Shown here piece by piece: positions 44,113 through 53,080 of a DNA stretch of 64,000 bases. A model generated the notes under the pieces. That model made no database searches. It was not told the origin of the DNA and saw only the letters and a program-made list of their open reading frames with translations. Position numbers and translations under genes: made by a program. Location: assembly GCF_002237595.1 (NCBI RefSeq), contig NZ_CP022529.1:4432001-4496000 (forward strand), given 5' to 3'. Source of the stretch: Labrenzia sp. VG12 (GTDB lineage Bacteria > Pseudomonadota > Alphaproteobacteria > Rhizobiales > Stappiaceae). Every line of letters begins with the position of its first letter. Position 1 is the stretch's first letter.

Positions 44113-45564
44113 ATGTATATCGGTCTCGATATCGGCACAAGTTCGGTCAAAGCCATATTGTTGGGGGACGACCAGTCCCTGATCGCATCAGCCTCGGCGG
44201 AGCTGAGCGTCGAACGCCCGCATCCGGGCTGGTCGGAGCAGGATCCGGACAGCTGGTGGACGGCCTGCGAGACCGTGCTGGATGCGTTGAAGGAGAAGGC
44301 CCCGGCTGAGCTTGCGGCCGTCAAGGGCATCGGCCTCTCCGGTCATATGCACGGCGCCACCTTGCTGGATGATGCCGGACGGCCGCTGCGGCCCTGTATC
44401 CTCTGGAACGACGGGCGCTCGGGCAAACAGTGCCGGAACCTGGAAGCAGCCGAGCCAAGGTTTCTGAAGCTGGGCGGCAACCGGGTCATGCCGGGTTTCA
44501 CGGCCCCCAAACTGCAATGGGTGCGCGAAAACGAGCCCGAGATCTTTGCAAGAACCAGGATGGTTCTGCTGCCGAAGGACTACGTCCGCTTCTGCCTGAC
44601 CGGTGACTATGTCGGCGACATGTCCGACAGCGCGGGCACGCTCTGGCTGGATGTGGCAAAACGGGACTGGAGCGACGACCTCCTGGCGGCGACAGGCCTT
44701 ACCCGTGAGCACATGCCACGCCTTGTCGAAGGCTCTGCGGCCTCCGGGTTTTTGAAATCCGACCTCTGTACCCGCTGGGGCTTTGACACGGCGCCGGTCG
44801 TTGCCGGCGGTGGCGGTGACAATGCGGCGTCAGCCTGTGGCGTCGGCGCGGTGGATCCGGGCTCCGCCTTTGTCTCGCTTGGCACGTCGGGCGTGTTGTT
44901 TGTGACCAATGACCGATTTTCGCCCAATGTCGACAGTGCCGTGCACGCTTTCTGCCATGCCGTGCCGGACACCTGGCACCAGATGGGTGTGATGCTTTCG
45001 GCCACGGACTGTCTCAACTGGCTCGGCCGCACCTTGAAGGCCTCCCCCGGCGATCTGACGGCGGCACTCGGGCGCGTCGACGGCCCGTCCCCTGTCTCGT
45101 TCCTGCCTTATCTCGGCGGTGAACGCACACCGCACAATGATGTCGAAATCCGCGCGGCCTTCGCCGGCATCTCCCACGAAACCGACGACCGTGTGCTCAC
45201 ACATGCCGTGCTTGATGGAGTGGCCTTTGCCCTGAAGGACTGCCTTGAAGCACTTGGTGTTGCCGGCACGCGCATCGACCGGGTGCTTGCGGTCGGAGGC
45301 GGATCGCGCTCCACGACCTGGCTTGAGATCATTGCCAGCCTTCTGAACGTCACCGTCGATGTTCCTGTCGACGGCGATTTCGGTGCATCGCTCGGCGCCG
45401 CGCGTCTCGGCCAGGCGGCAGCCCAGGGCTCCACCGAAGGCATCTTCACCAGACCCGCGCTGAAGACCAGCATCGATCCCGTTCCCCAACTCATCGCACC
45501 CTATGCCGAGGCCTATGGCCGCTGGCGCAACCTCTATCCGGCGCTGAAGCAGGCCGGTTTCTGA
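44113..45564 (+). CDS. xylB: Xylulokinase XylB
   Basis: A 483-residue FGGY-family kinase that phosphorylates D-xylulose with ATP. The phosphate-1 loop YIGLDIGTSSVKAIL is at the N-terminus. GLSGHMHGATLLD, PCILWNDGRSGKQC and the catalytic aspartate region GGGGDNAASACGVGAV (about residue 235) follow. The FGGY signature region TDCLNWLGRTL and the phosphate-2 AVGGGSRSTTWLEIIASLLN are intact. It lies in the xyl operon before xylA, 22 bases apart. The start ATG 44113 has GAGGAA about 9 bases upstream. Confidence 0.95.
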   Translation: MYIGLDIGTSSVKAILLGDDQSLIASASAELSVERPHPGWSEQDPDSWWTACETVLDALKEKAPAELAAVKGIGLSGHMHGATLLDDAGRPLRPCILWNDGRSGKQCRNLEAAEPRFLKLGGNRVMPGFTAPKLQWVRENEPEIFARTRMVLLPKDYVRFCLTGDYVGDMSDSAGTLWLDVAKRDWSDDLLAATGLTREHMPRLVEGSAASGFLKSDLCTRWGFDTAPVVAGGGGDNAASACGVGAVDPGSAFVSLGTSGVLFVTNDRFSPNVDSAVHAFCHAVPDTWHQMGVMLSATDCLNWLGRTLKASPGDLTAALGRVDGPSPVSFLPYLGGERTPHNDVEIRAAFAGISHETDDRVLTHAVLDGVAFALKDCLEALGVAGTRIDRVLAVGGGSRSTTWLEIIASLLNVTVDVPVDGDFGASLGAARLGQAAAQGSTEGIFTRPALKTSIDPVPQLIAPYAEAYGRWRNLYPALKQAGF

Positions 45565-45586
45565 TTTTCCTTAAGGAGACAAATTC

Positions 45587-46906
45587 ATGAGCACAGGCTT
45601 TTTTGGCGAGCTGCAGCCGATCCCGTTCGCAGGGCCCGACAGCACCGATCCGCTCACCTATCGCCATTACAACAAGGACGAAGTGGTGCTGGGCAAGCGG
45701 ATGGAAGACCATCTGCGACTTGCTGTCTGCTACTGGCACAATTTCTGCTGGCCGGGGTCCGACCCGTTCGGCGGCGAGACCTTCATGCGCTCCTGGATGG
45801 CCGCAGGCGGCGACCCGATGGACCAGGCCCGGTTGAAGGCCGACGTTGCCTTCGAGATGTTCCAGATCCTGGGCATGCCCTTTTTCACCTTCCACGACCG
45901 GGACATCGCCCCGGAGGGCAAGACACTGGCGGAGAGCAACGCCAATGTGAACGCCATCGCCGATATCTTCGAGAAGAAGATGGCCGACACCGGCATCAAG
46001 TTGCTCTGGGGCACGGCCAACATGTTCTCCAACCGGCGCTTCATGTCGGGCGCGGCCACCAATCCGGACCCGGAGGTCTTTGCCTATGCCGCGGCCCAGG
46101 TGAAAAACGCCATGGATGCCACCCATCGCCTCGGTGGGGCCAACTATGTGCTCTGGGGCGGCCGCGAAGGCTATGAGACCCTGCTCAACACCAACGTCAA
46201 ACAGGAACTCGACCAGCTCGGGCGCTTCCTCAACATGGTGGTCGAATACAAGCACAAGATCGGTTTCCCGGGCACGATCCTGATCGAGCCGAAGCCGCAG
46301 GAACCGTCCAAGCACCAGTATGACTACGACGTCGGCACCGTTTACGGGTTCCTGAAGGCCTATGGTCTTGAGAACGACGTCAAGATGAACATCGAGCAGG
46401 GCCACGCGATCCTGGCCGGCCATTCGTTCGAGCACGAACTGCACATGGCCCGGTCCTTCGGCATCCTCGGTTCGGTCGACATGAACCGCAACGACTATCA
46501 GTGCGGCTGGGACACCGACCATTTCGGCATGAACGTGCCGGAACTGGCCCTGGCCTACTACGAGATCCTGATGGATGGTGGTTTCACCACCGGCGGCACC
46601 AATTTCGATGCCAAGCTCCGCCGCCAGTCGCTGGATCCGGTCGACCTGATCCAGGCGCATGTCGGCTCCGCCGACGCGATCGCCCGGGGCTTGAAGGCCG
46701 CGGCTGCCATGATCGAGGACGGCCGCCTGAAGGGGTTTGTCGACGATCGGTATGCCGGATGGCAGAAACCGGAAAACGCCGCGATCCTGCAGGGTGGGTC
46801 GTCACTGGAGGAACTGGCCGAGCGTGTCCATGGCACAAACCTGGAGCCGCAGCCGAAATCCGGCAAGCAGGAATACCTGGAAAGCCTGGTCAACCTGTTT
46901 GTGTGA
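45587..46906 (+). CDS. xylA: Xylose isomerase XylA
   Basis: A 439-residue metal-dependent TIM-barrel enzyme converting D-xylose to D-xylulose. ATG 45587 follows AAGGAG by 8 bases. Catalytic residues are present: His in FFTFHDRDIAP (about residue 101), Glu/Lys in LIEPKPQEPSKHQYD, the metal ligands in NIEQGHAILAGHSFEHE and in VDMNRNDYQCGWDTDHF. EQGHA replaces the EANHA seen in enterobacterial enzymes, a variant that keeps the ligating Glu and His. The long N-terminus places it in class II isomerases. A strong terminator follows. Confidence 0.96.
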   Translation: MSTGFFGELQPIPFAGPDSTDPLTYRHYNKDEVVLGKRMEDHLRLAVCYWHNFCWPGSDPFGGETFMRSWMAAGGDPMDQARLKADVAFEMFQILGMPFFTFHDRDIAPEGKTLAESNANVNAIADIFEKKMADTGIKLLWGTANMFSNRRFMSGAATNPDPEVFAYAAAQVKNAMDATHRLGGANYVLWGGREGYETLLNTNVKQELDQLGRFLNMVVEYKHKIGFPGTILIEPKPQEPSKHQYDYDVGTVYGFLKAYGLENDVKMNIEQGHAILAGHSFEHELHMARSFGILGSVDMNRNDYQCGWDTDHFGMNVPELALAYYEILMDGGFTTGGTNFDAKLRRQSLDPVDLIQAHVGSADAIARGLKAAAAMIEDGRLKGFVDDRYAGWQKPENAAILQGGSSLEELAERVHGTNLEPQPKSGKQEYLESLVNLFV

Positions 46907-46927
46907 GAGGGTCTCGCAAACTGACGT

Positions 46928-46957
46928 GCCGGCCCGGTGATGCCGGGCCGGCTTTTT
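46928..46957 (+). terminator. Rho-independent terminator of the xyl operon
   Basis: A 10-bp perfect stem (GCCGGCCCGG at 46928-46937 with CCGGGCCGGC at 46943-46952) around a 5-base loop is followed by TTTTT, 21 bases after the xylA stop. Confidence 0.9.
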
Positions 46958-47505
46958 CGCGAATTCAGGTGTTCGCCCAACGAGAGGTACCAATCTCTCA
47001 TTTGTCTTCCCCGCATAGGCGGCACCCAGTGCCCATCTGACAACGGCGGGTGTTCCCACTCCAGCCACAGGGAGACAGGGGTCCCGGCTCTCCGCTGCGC
47101 TGCGGCCGGGATGACAAACAGAAGGCGCTGAATGTCAGGGCGCAAGAATGATGCTCGCCCACACCTGTCTTCGTCATCCCATGGCTTGACCATGGGATCC
47201 ATACCATGGGCTTTCCGCGAACAGAGCTGTGCTTGAGGCGACGGAACGGCATGGATTGCAGGGTCGAGCCCTGCAATGACGACAGTGGAGGAAAGGAGCC
47301 CCTGTCCGGACCTCAAGGCATTCGCCGATCGCATCACTCGAAGTGTGAAGGCTCGAAAACTGCGCTCGTTGCAACAGTTCGAGAACTCCTCGTTCGCCTG
47401 AACGCTGTACTCAGGGACAAAACCGAATACAAACTTCAATGACACAGTTGCCGACTCTCCGCTGCGCTGCGGCCGGGATGACAAGGTGAGATCTGGGCAA
47501 GGTTC
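46958..47505. repeat. Gene-free region packed with dispersed palindromic repeats
   Basis: About 550 bases without a supported gene. An identical 30-bp unit (CTCTCCGCTGCGCTGCGGCC followed by GGGATGACAA) occurs at 47088-47117 and 47455-47484. A second, 107-bp composite element at 47174-47280 begins GTCAT and ends ATGAC and contains two hairpins: ATCCCATGG/CCATGGGAT (47176-47198) and ATTGCAGGG/CCCTGCAAT (47255-47277). These are typical multicopy intergenic units of alphaproteobacterial genomes. Confidence 0.65.
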
Positions 47506-47667
47506 TCAGGTTGTTACGGCTTTAGCCCCGTCACGCTGCCGCCTGCACCTTTCCGAGCAATAGCGGACCTGGTCCCAGTCTCTCTCCCACTTCCTGCGCC
47601 AGGTGAAGGGCCGCCCGCAGCCTTTGCAGGTCTTTTGCGGCAAGTCGGCTTTCTTGCGCATTTTCAT
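47506..47667 (-). CDS. DUF2256 small zinc-ribbon-like protein, photolyase-linked
   Basis: A 53-residue basic protein starting at ATG 47667, which overlaps the stop of the photolyase/cryptochrome gene by 4 bases (ATGA). Two cysteine pairs, CKGCGRPF and CSERCRRQR, flank TWRRKWERDWDQVRYC, the recognisable DUF2256 pattern. It probably binds zinc. DUF2256 genes are repeatedly found with photolyase/cryptochrome genes, and here translation is coupled, so a role in the same light or DNA-repair pathway is likely. The biochemical function is unknown. Confidence 0.85.
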   Translation of the reverse strand: MKMRKKADLPQKTCKGCGRPFTWRRKWERDWDQVRYCSERCRRQRDGAKAVTT

Positions 47668-49220
47668 GAAGCACCGCCGAAGAGATCTGCCTGGTCCGGA
47701 TCGGCCGGCTTGTCGCTTCGCCGCCGGCGGTTCTCCCGCCCACGCAACGGAAGGCCGCTCTTGCGGCTGCCGTGTTTCGACTGGATGTCGGCGGCCGTGC
47801 CGCGAAAGGCTTGCCCCTTGCGCACTGCCCAGACCTTTTCCCGGGCCTCTTTTGCGGCACCCAGGTGGTCGACGATGGGAAAGGGATAGGCCTTGCCGAG
47901 CACCTTGCCGGCATTGTCCGCTTTCCAGGGCTCATGGAGATGCGCGTCGTCAATCACCTTCAGCTCCGGCACCCAGCGGCGCACGAACGCTCCGTCAGGG
48001 TCCTGATCAAGGCCCTGTTTGACCGGATTGTAGATCCGGACCGTGTTGATCCCTGTGGTGCCCGATTGCATCTGGACCTGCGGCCAGTGAATGCCCGGCT
48101 CATAATCGGTGAACTGCCGGGCGAGATGCAGGCCGGGAGCCCGCCAGTCCAGCCAGAAATGATAGCTGGCGACGGCCATCAGCATGGCGCGCATCCGGAA
48201 ATTCATCCAGCCCGTGGCCTTGAGCGCCCGCATGCAGGCATCGACGAAGGGAAGGCCGGTTTCGCCGTTCTGCCAGGCCTGAAGCCGCATTTTGTCAGGG
48301 TCTTTCGGTCTGAGCCCGTCATAGGCCCGGTGCAGGTTTTCAAACTCCAGCCTTGGTTCATCCTCCAGCTTCTGCATGAAATGGCAGTGCCAGTGAAGAC
48401 GTCCGGAAAAGGAACGCATTGCCCCCTGCCAGGTGGTTCGGCCCTGAAAGTCCTGGTCCCTGAGTTCGCGCTGGCGGGCCCAGGTGGCCTGGGCCACCTC
48501 GCGCATGGACAACGCGCCGAAGGCAAGATGGGGCGACAGCCGTGAGCAGGCATCGAAGGCCCTGACCGGCGTTGCCATCGCCGCCCGATACGGTTTGCCA
48601 CGCCGGAACAGGAAACTCTCAAGCGTCTCCATTGCTGCCTTCCGGCCGCCGCGCTGCCGGTCGGGGCAGGGATCGGGCGCAAGCGCGAGATCCTTCACCG
48701 TCGGAATAGCGCCATTCTCCAATCCGCCAAGTGGGGGCAAACGCGGCGCATCTATTCCTGGCTTTGCCATGAAGCTGTCCCATTGCCCGGCCCAGCCGTC
48801 CCTGGATTTCAGCCGGCGGATCACGCCGGTCTGACGGCACTCGGTCCAGGCAATGCCCCTCTCGCGGCACCAGGCGGTAACGGCACGGTCTCGCTGGTAG
48901 GTCCAGTCATTGCCGGTTTCCTCGTGCGACCACAGACCGCCGATCACAAAACGGTCGGCGAGCTCGGCCAGAATTTCCGTAACCCGGCCGGTCCGGACGA
49001 TCAGGGGTTGGCCAAGCACCGTCAGGTCCTGTCGCAAGGAGGCCAGGCACTCGGTGAGAAACTCGAAGTGCCTGCCCGACATGTCCGGCTGCTGCCAAAG
49101 CTCCGGTTCGACCACATAGAGCGGTAAAACCGGGCCATGCAAAGAAGCGCGTTTCAGCGGTGCATGATCCTGGACCCGCAAGTCTTTCTTGAACCAGACG
49201 ATGTGTAAGGGGTCTTGCAC
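47664..49220 (-). CDS. FAD-dependent cryptochrome/DNA photolyase family protein
   Basis: A 518-residue flavoprotein. The N-terminal alpha/beta antenna domain begins LHIVWFKKDLRVQDHAPL, and the C-terminal helical FAD domain has LSPHLAFGALSMREV, RLHWHCHFMQKLEDEP, TGLPFVDACMRALKATGWMNFRMRAML and DYEPGIHWPQVQMQSGTTGINTVRIYNP. The last block and YHFWLDWRAPG suggest the cryptochrome/photolyase branch common in alphaproteobacteria, beside class I enzymes. Whether it repairs cyclobutane dimers or signals is not decided. The start is GTG 49220 with AGGAG about 11 bases upstream. The basic C-terminal tail (RENRRRRSDK) is unusual. It is coupled to DUF2256. Confidence 0.9.
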   Translation of the reverse strand: MQDPLHIVWFKKDLRVQDHAPLKRASLHGPVLPLYVVEPELWQQPDMSGRHFEFLTECLASLRQDLTVLGQPLIVRTGRVTEILAELADRFVIGGLWSHEETGNDWTYQRDRAVTAWCRERGIAWTECRQTGVIRRLKSRDGWAGQWDSFMAKPGIDAPRLPPLGGLENGAIPTVKDLALAPDPCPDRQRGGRKAAMETLESFLFRRGKPYRAAMATPVRAFDACSRLSPHLAFGALSMREVAQATWARQRELRDQDFQGRTTWQGAMRSFSGRLHWHCHFMQKLEDEPRLEFENLHRAYDGLRPKDPDKMRLQAWQNGETGLPFVDACMRALKATGWMNFRMRAMLMAVASYHFWLDWRAPGLHLARQFTDYEPGIHWPQVQMQSGTTGINTVRIYNPVKQGLDQDPDGAFVRRWVPELKVIDDAHLHEPWKADNAGKVLGKAYPFPIVDHLGAAKEAREKVWAVRKGQAFRGTAADIQSKHGSRKSGLPLRGRENRRRRSDKPADPDQADLFGGAS

Positions 49221-49515
49221 CCGGGCCTAGCTCCTTCCTGTGGGCGACGGCTTTTTGTACGTCCAGGGACGGATTTGGATTGCTTCAGCAGGCGTCGCAG
49301 CATCGCGTTTGGGCAAGGATGAGAGCAAAGAGGGACAACGGCCTCTCAGTTGCCATACTCGCGAAAGCAGAGACCCGGATACCTTGTGCCGGAAATCTCA
49401 TGAATGCGCAGGAGTTCCCGAGCATCCAAACCGTGCCCTTGGTCCCGGCTCACGCACCGCTTCGCCGGGAAGACAAGCAATTGAAACTCGGAAAGAGGGC
49501 CGGGAGTGGGACCGG
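49221..49515. other. Intergenic region with a repeat-like hairpin
   Basis: About 295 bases with no supported gene. A CCCGGC...GCCGGG hairpin at about 49443-49472 resembles the dispersed units seen at 47.1 kb. The region separates the photolyase gene from mmcB. Confidence 0.4.
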
Positions 49516-50025
49516 TCAGAACTGATCGAACAGCTGCATACCGTCCGGGTCTGCCAGATTGTGCAGCCGGTGGGCGGCGTGGCGGGCAAAGCGCAGGGTG
49601 ACCGCCTTGCGGGTGGCCGCGCTCAGCTTGTGTTCCGGCGCATTGCGCAGGATTTCCGCGCCGAACCCGTCCGAGACAATCAGGCCGGCTTCTTCGGGAA
49701 AGATATCCAGCGGTACATCCGGGTGGGTGGCGAAATAGAGCCGGTCGCAGTGCTGACGATAGTCCGGCCACTTGTTGTCAGCGCGAAAGTCGGCCACCGA
49801 AGACTTCACTTCGACGATCCAGAGTTCGTGCTTGGGGCCGATGGCCAGAAGATCGGCCCGCCGCGCTGATGCAAGCGTGACTTCCGACAGGCAGGCAAAG
49901 TCGAACTGGCGCAAGAGCCGCGCCGTTCCGCGCCAGACTTTCAGCGCCGTATCCGACTGGCGGCCGTCTTTCAGCGGGTCATCCAGCTGAATACGTCCCG
50001 ACGATTGCTGACTATCGTTATTCAT
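49516..50025 (-). CDS. mmcB: MmcB-family DNA repair protein
   Basis: A 169-residue protein related to MmcB, the putative nuclease-like factor of alphaproteobacterial DNA repair. ATG 50025 is preferred over upstream starts because it removes a non-conserved leader. The core SEVTLASARRADLLAIGPKHELWIVEVKSSVADFRADNKWPDYRQHCDRLYFAT looks like a PD-(D/E)xK nuclease fold (the D in RADLLAIG and E-x-K in VEVKSS). HPDVPLDIFPEEAGLIVSDGFGAEI completes the signature. It is divergent from a small secreted protein. Known regulation by CtrA or LexA in relatives could not be confirmed from sites here. Confidence 0.85.
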   Translation of the reverse strand: MNNDSQQSSGRIQLDDPLKDGRQSDTALKVWRGTARLLRQFDFACLSEVTLASARRADLLAIGPKHELWIVEVKSSVADFRADNKWPDYRQHCDRLYFATHPDVPLDIFPEEAGLIVSDGFGAEILRNAPEHKLSAATRKAVTLRFARHAAHRLHNLADPDGMQLFDQF

Positions 50026-50136
50026 TCCAGTTTTGTTCCATCTTTGTTCGAAAAATGCAAGCAGCCGAATCGTGAAGGTTGTAAAAACTTGCTGAATTGC
50101 CTTTTTCGCCGCAGATTGCATAATCCGGGGAGCATC

Positions 50137-50628
50137 ATGTCAATCGGCAAGGGGGAACGGTTGCGCATTTTCAGTCAAACAGCTCTGGCAGCAGCAATGC
50201 TGGCAGTTGCATGCAGCACCGCTGGTGCCGGCAAGGGCGACCTGATGTTCGAGGTTCCCAAATCCGCTCCCCTGCTTCAGGGCAAGATGCTCGATCTGAG
50301 ATTTGCCGAATTCGCACAAGGGATCTGGGTAAAGGACCTGAACCAGTGTCCGGCAGCCCGGATCGACCGCAGCAGCCCGGGGTCGACGCTGGCCATTTAC
50401 CGGGGTCTCTTCGAGACGCCAGGCCGGATCTGCCAGGTCTATGGGGCGGAAAAGGCGGGCAAGCAAACGCAGCGGGCGGCGCTCAACTGCCTGCTGACGG
50501 ACGGCGGTGAAGCGATCGAACTGGTCACTGTCATGCCTCGCGGCACGCAGGGACTTGTTGTCCAGGAGGGCGAAAAACCGCCGGTTCACTTCCGCTTTTG
50601 CGAGAAGATCACGCCGATCCTGCAATAG
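50137..50628 (+). CDS. Small secreted protein, unknown function
   Basis: A 163-residue exported protein. ATG 50137 follows GGGGAG by 4 bases; longer starts would bury the signal peptide (FSQTALAAAMLAVACSTAGAG). The mature part has four cysteines (QCPAARI, ICQVYG, NCLLTD, FCEKI) likely to form two disulfides, and is otherwise a compact mixed fold. No family is recognised with confidence. It is transcribed away from mmcB and toward the convergent SulP gene. Confidence 0.65.
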   Translation: MSIGKGERLRIFSQTALAAAMLAVACSTAGAGKGDLMFEVPKSAPLLQGKMLDLRFAEFAQGIWVKDLNQCPAARIDRSSPGSTLAIYRGLFETPGRICQVYGAEKAGKQTQRAALNCLLTDGGEAIELVTVMPRGTQGLVVQEGEKPPVHFRFCEKITPILQ

Positions 50629-50662
50629 AGACAGCGCTGCCAGTCGTTATTGAGACCTGACC

Positions 50663-52447
50663 CTAGATCTCCGGCCCTGACCAGACATCGGAGCGCGCGG
50701 CCTTTTTCGGCGTCCGGCTTTCCGAAATATGGGCCGTCAGCGGATCGAGCGTGCACAGGGCGTCATACTGGCTGAGAAAGATCTGCCCGGTCAGATGCTC
50801 CGGGAAATCGGTCCTCTTCAACCGATCCATCACCGGTCCCTTTACCTCCGACAGGTGAAACAGGACACCGCTGTCTTTCAGGCGGTGGTTGATTTCTTCG
50901 AGGCTCTCCAGAGCGCTGGCATCGATCTCGTTGACCGCCGGGCACATCAGGACCACATGCTCGATGTCAGTCTTGTCTGCGACCAAAGCGTAGATCCTGT
51001 CTTCCAGGAAACGGGAATTGGCGAAGAACAGACTTTCGTCGATCCTGAGGGTCAGCACCCGGTCACCGGTCACCACCTTGTGGCGGTCGATGTTCCGGAA
51101 ATGCTCCGTTCCCGGAACGATGCCGACAATGGCCGTATGCGGGCGGCTGCTGCGATAAAGATAGAGCGCGATGGACAAGGCAACACCGGTCACGACACCC
51201 GGCTCGACCCCGAAAAACAGGGTAACCAGGATCGTGGCCGCCATGGCGGCGAAATCGCTCCTGGAGTAGTTGAAGGTGCGTTTGATCGCGCCAAGATCCA
51301 CCAGGGAGAGAACCGCAACAATGATGGTCGCAGCCAGCGTTGCCTGGGGCAGAAATGTCAGAAGCGGCGTCAGGAACAAGGTGGCGAGGGCGATGCCGAC
51401 GGCAGTAAAGGCCCCGGCCGCGGGCGTCGCCGCGCCGGCATCAAAATTCACGACGGACCGGGCAAAGCCTCCGGTCACCGGATAGCCGCCGGAAATCGCG
51501 GAGGCGACGTTCGAGGCACCAAGCCCGATCAGTTCCTGGTCCGGCTCGATCCGCTGCCGTTTCTTGGCTGCCAGCGTCTGGGCGACGGAAACGGACTCCA
51601 CGAAACCGATCACCGAGATCAGCAGCGCCGGGCCGGCCAGGGCCAGCCAGAGCTCGCTGTCGAAGGCGGGCAGGTGCGGCATCGGCAGACCGGAGGGGAT
51701 GTCGCCGACGAGCCGGACACCCCTGTCACCAAGGTTGAACGCTGCAGCAAGGAGCGTGGTGACCGCAACGGCTGCCACCGGACCCGCCTTGGTCAGGATA
51801 TCGGCCAGAAACGGTTTCAGTCCCAGCCCGAGCAGCAGCTTTTTCAGGCCCATGCGTGTCCAGAATAAAAACCCGGTCGCGGCAACGCCGATTGTCAACG
51901 TGATCCAGTTGATGTCGCCAAGGTGGCCGGCAATGGACAGGAGAATGTCGTAGAGCGTGTGACCCTGGGCCGGCACGCCGAGAATGTGTTTCAGCTGGCT
52001 GGAGGCGATCAACAGGCCGGAGGCGGTGATGAAACCCGAAATCACCGGATGGCTGAGCAGGTTGGCCAGGAACCCGAGCCGAAAGAGGCCCATGATGATC
52101 AGCATCAGTCCGGACAGCAGGGCCAGCACGATTGCGGCCCCCAGATATTCCGGTGTTCCCTGCTGGGCCAGTTCGCCGACGGCCGAAGCCGTCATCAACG
52201 AGACGACAGCCACCGGGCCGACGGCCAGCGCCCGGCTGGTGCCGAACAGCGCATAGGCGACCAGCGGCAGGATCGAGGCATAAAGTCCGACTTCGGGCGG
52301 CAGGCCGGCAAGCAGCGCATAGGCCAGCGACTGCGGGATCAGCATGATGGTGACGATCACCGCGGCCACAAGGTCGCTGGTGGCCGTTTCCGTGTCATAG
52401 CGTTTGCCCCAGTCGAGGATGGGCAGGTAGCGCTGCAGCCGCTTCAT
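50663..52447 (-). CDS. SulP-family anion transporter with STAS domain
   Basis: A 594-residue inner-membrane transporter. Residues about 20-435 contain the membrane core, with the SulP signature VAAVIVTIMLIPQSLAYALLAGLPPEVGLYASILPLVAYALFGTSR and the central SVAQTLAAKKRQRIEPDQELIGLGASNVASAISGGYPVTGGFARS block. Residues about 445-570 form a cytoplasmic STAS domain (VLTLRIDESLFFANSRFLEDRI, NEIDASALESLEEI). Substrates in the family include sulfate and bicarbonate. It lies downstream of the persulfide dioxygenase genes, which favours sulfate or sulfite handling; a 128-base gap leaves room for its own promoter. Confidence 0.92.
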   Translation of the reverse strand: MKRLQRYLPILDWGKRYDTETATSDLVAAVIVTIMLIPQSLAYALLAGLPPEVGLYASILPLVAYALFGTSRALAVGPVAVVSLMTASAVGELAQQGTPEYLGAAIVLALLSGLMLIIMGLFRLGFLANLLSHPVISGFITASGLLIASSQLKHILGVPAQGHTLYDILLSIAGHLGDINWITLTIGVAATGFLFWTRMGLKKLLLGLGLKPFLADILTKAGPVAAVAVTTLLAAAFNLGDRGVRLVGDIPSGLPMPHLPAFDSELWLALAGPALLISVIGFVESVSVAQTLAAKKRQRIEPDQELIGLGASNVASAISGGYPVTGGFARSVVNFDAGAATPAAGAFTAVGIALATLFLTPLLTFLPQATLAATIIVAVLSLVDLGAIKRTFNYSRSDFAAMAATILVTLFFGVEPGVVTGVALSIALYLYRSSRPHTAIVGIVPGTEHFRNIDRHKVVTGDRVLTLRIDESLFFANSRFLEDRIYALVADKTDIEHVVLMCPAVNEIDASALESLEEINHRLKDSGVLFHLSEVKGPVMDRLKRTDFPEHLTGQIFLSQYDALCTLDPLTAHISESRTPKKAARSDVWSGPEI

Positions 52448-52575
52448 CGTGTTCTATCCGGCTTGCGTCACCGCGCGCCGCAGGCTGCAAGCGGGACAAG
52501 GTCATGGTTTCCGCTGCACCAGGCAGTGCTGCGGTTCGTTAAAGGCGTTCGAGTGGCCGAGTGAGTTCGGTGGTC

Positions 52576-52986
52576 TCAGGAACCGGGTTGCGGCGGAAAC
52601 AGGCCGGCGATGTTGTATCCGGCGGCGCTGGTATCGGCCAGGACGTCTGCGACAGGCCGGCTTCGCGCTTCAGAAAGGGCCCAGAGCGCGATCGAACGGG
52701 TCCCGCTCCGGCAATAGGCGAGCACCGGTTTCGGCAGGTCGGCCATCATTTTTGTAAACGTCTCAATGTCATCAGCGCCGAAGTTGCTGCCCACAATCGG
52801 CAGGTAGCGAACTTCCAGGCCCTGCTCTGCCGCTGCCGTCTTTATGGCTTCGAACTCAGGTTGGTCCGGGGCCTCGCCGTCCGGGCGGTTACAGATCACG
52901 GATTTGAAGCCCTGCTGGGCAATCACGGTGACATCTTCCGGCTGAATCTGTGGGGCAACCGACAGGTCTGGATTGACTGCTTTCAT
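52576..52986 (-). CDS. DUF442/TIGR01244-type phosphatase-like sulfur transferase
   Basis: A 136-residue cytoplasmic protein with the dual-specificity-phosphatase-like fold. It has the P-loop YCRSGTRSIALWAL with the nucleophilic Cys and Arg (CX5R) near residue 90, and the substrate-side VICNRPDGEAPDQP and LPIVGSNFGADDIETF motifs. In Xylella and Agrobacterium the same domain is fused to the metallo-beta-lactamase part of Blh in the BigR operon; here it is a separate gene directly downstream of that part. It probably handles sulfane sulfur rather than phosphate. ATG 52986 is chosen over 52998. Confidence 0.83.
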   Translation of the reverse strand: MKAVNPDLSVAPQIQPEDVTVIAQQGFKSVICNRPDGEAPDQPEFEAIKTAAAEQGLEVRYLPIVGSNFGADDIETFTKMMADLPKPVLAYCRSGTRSIALWALSEARSRPVADVLADTSAAGYNIAGLFPPQPGS

Positions 52987-53080
52987 GGCAACTCGCAACT
53001 GGTCTGAGCAAATAGAAACGGTTTCAGGCTGGCGCCCGAGCCGTCAAATTGCAACTGAAGACTGACTTTTTCCTCAATCG

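Noticed and set aside
46958..47505. Possible CRISPR array because of repeated units
   Set aside because: Only two exact copies 367 bp apart, with hairpin-containing spacers of unequal nature and no cas genes; these are dispersed palindromic repeats.
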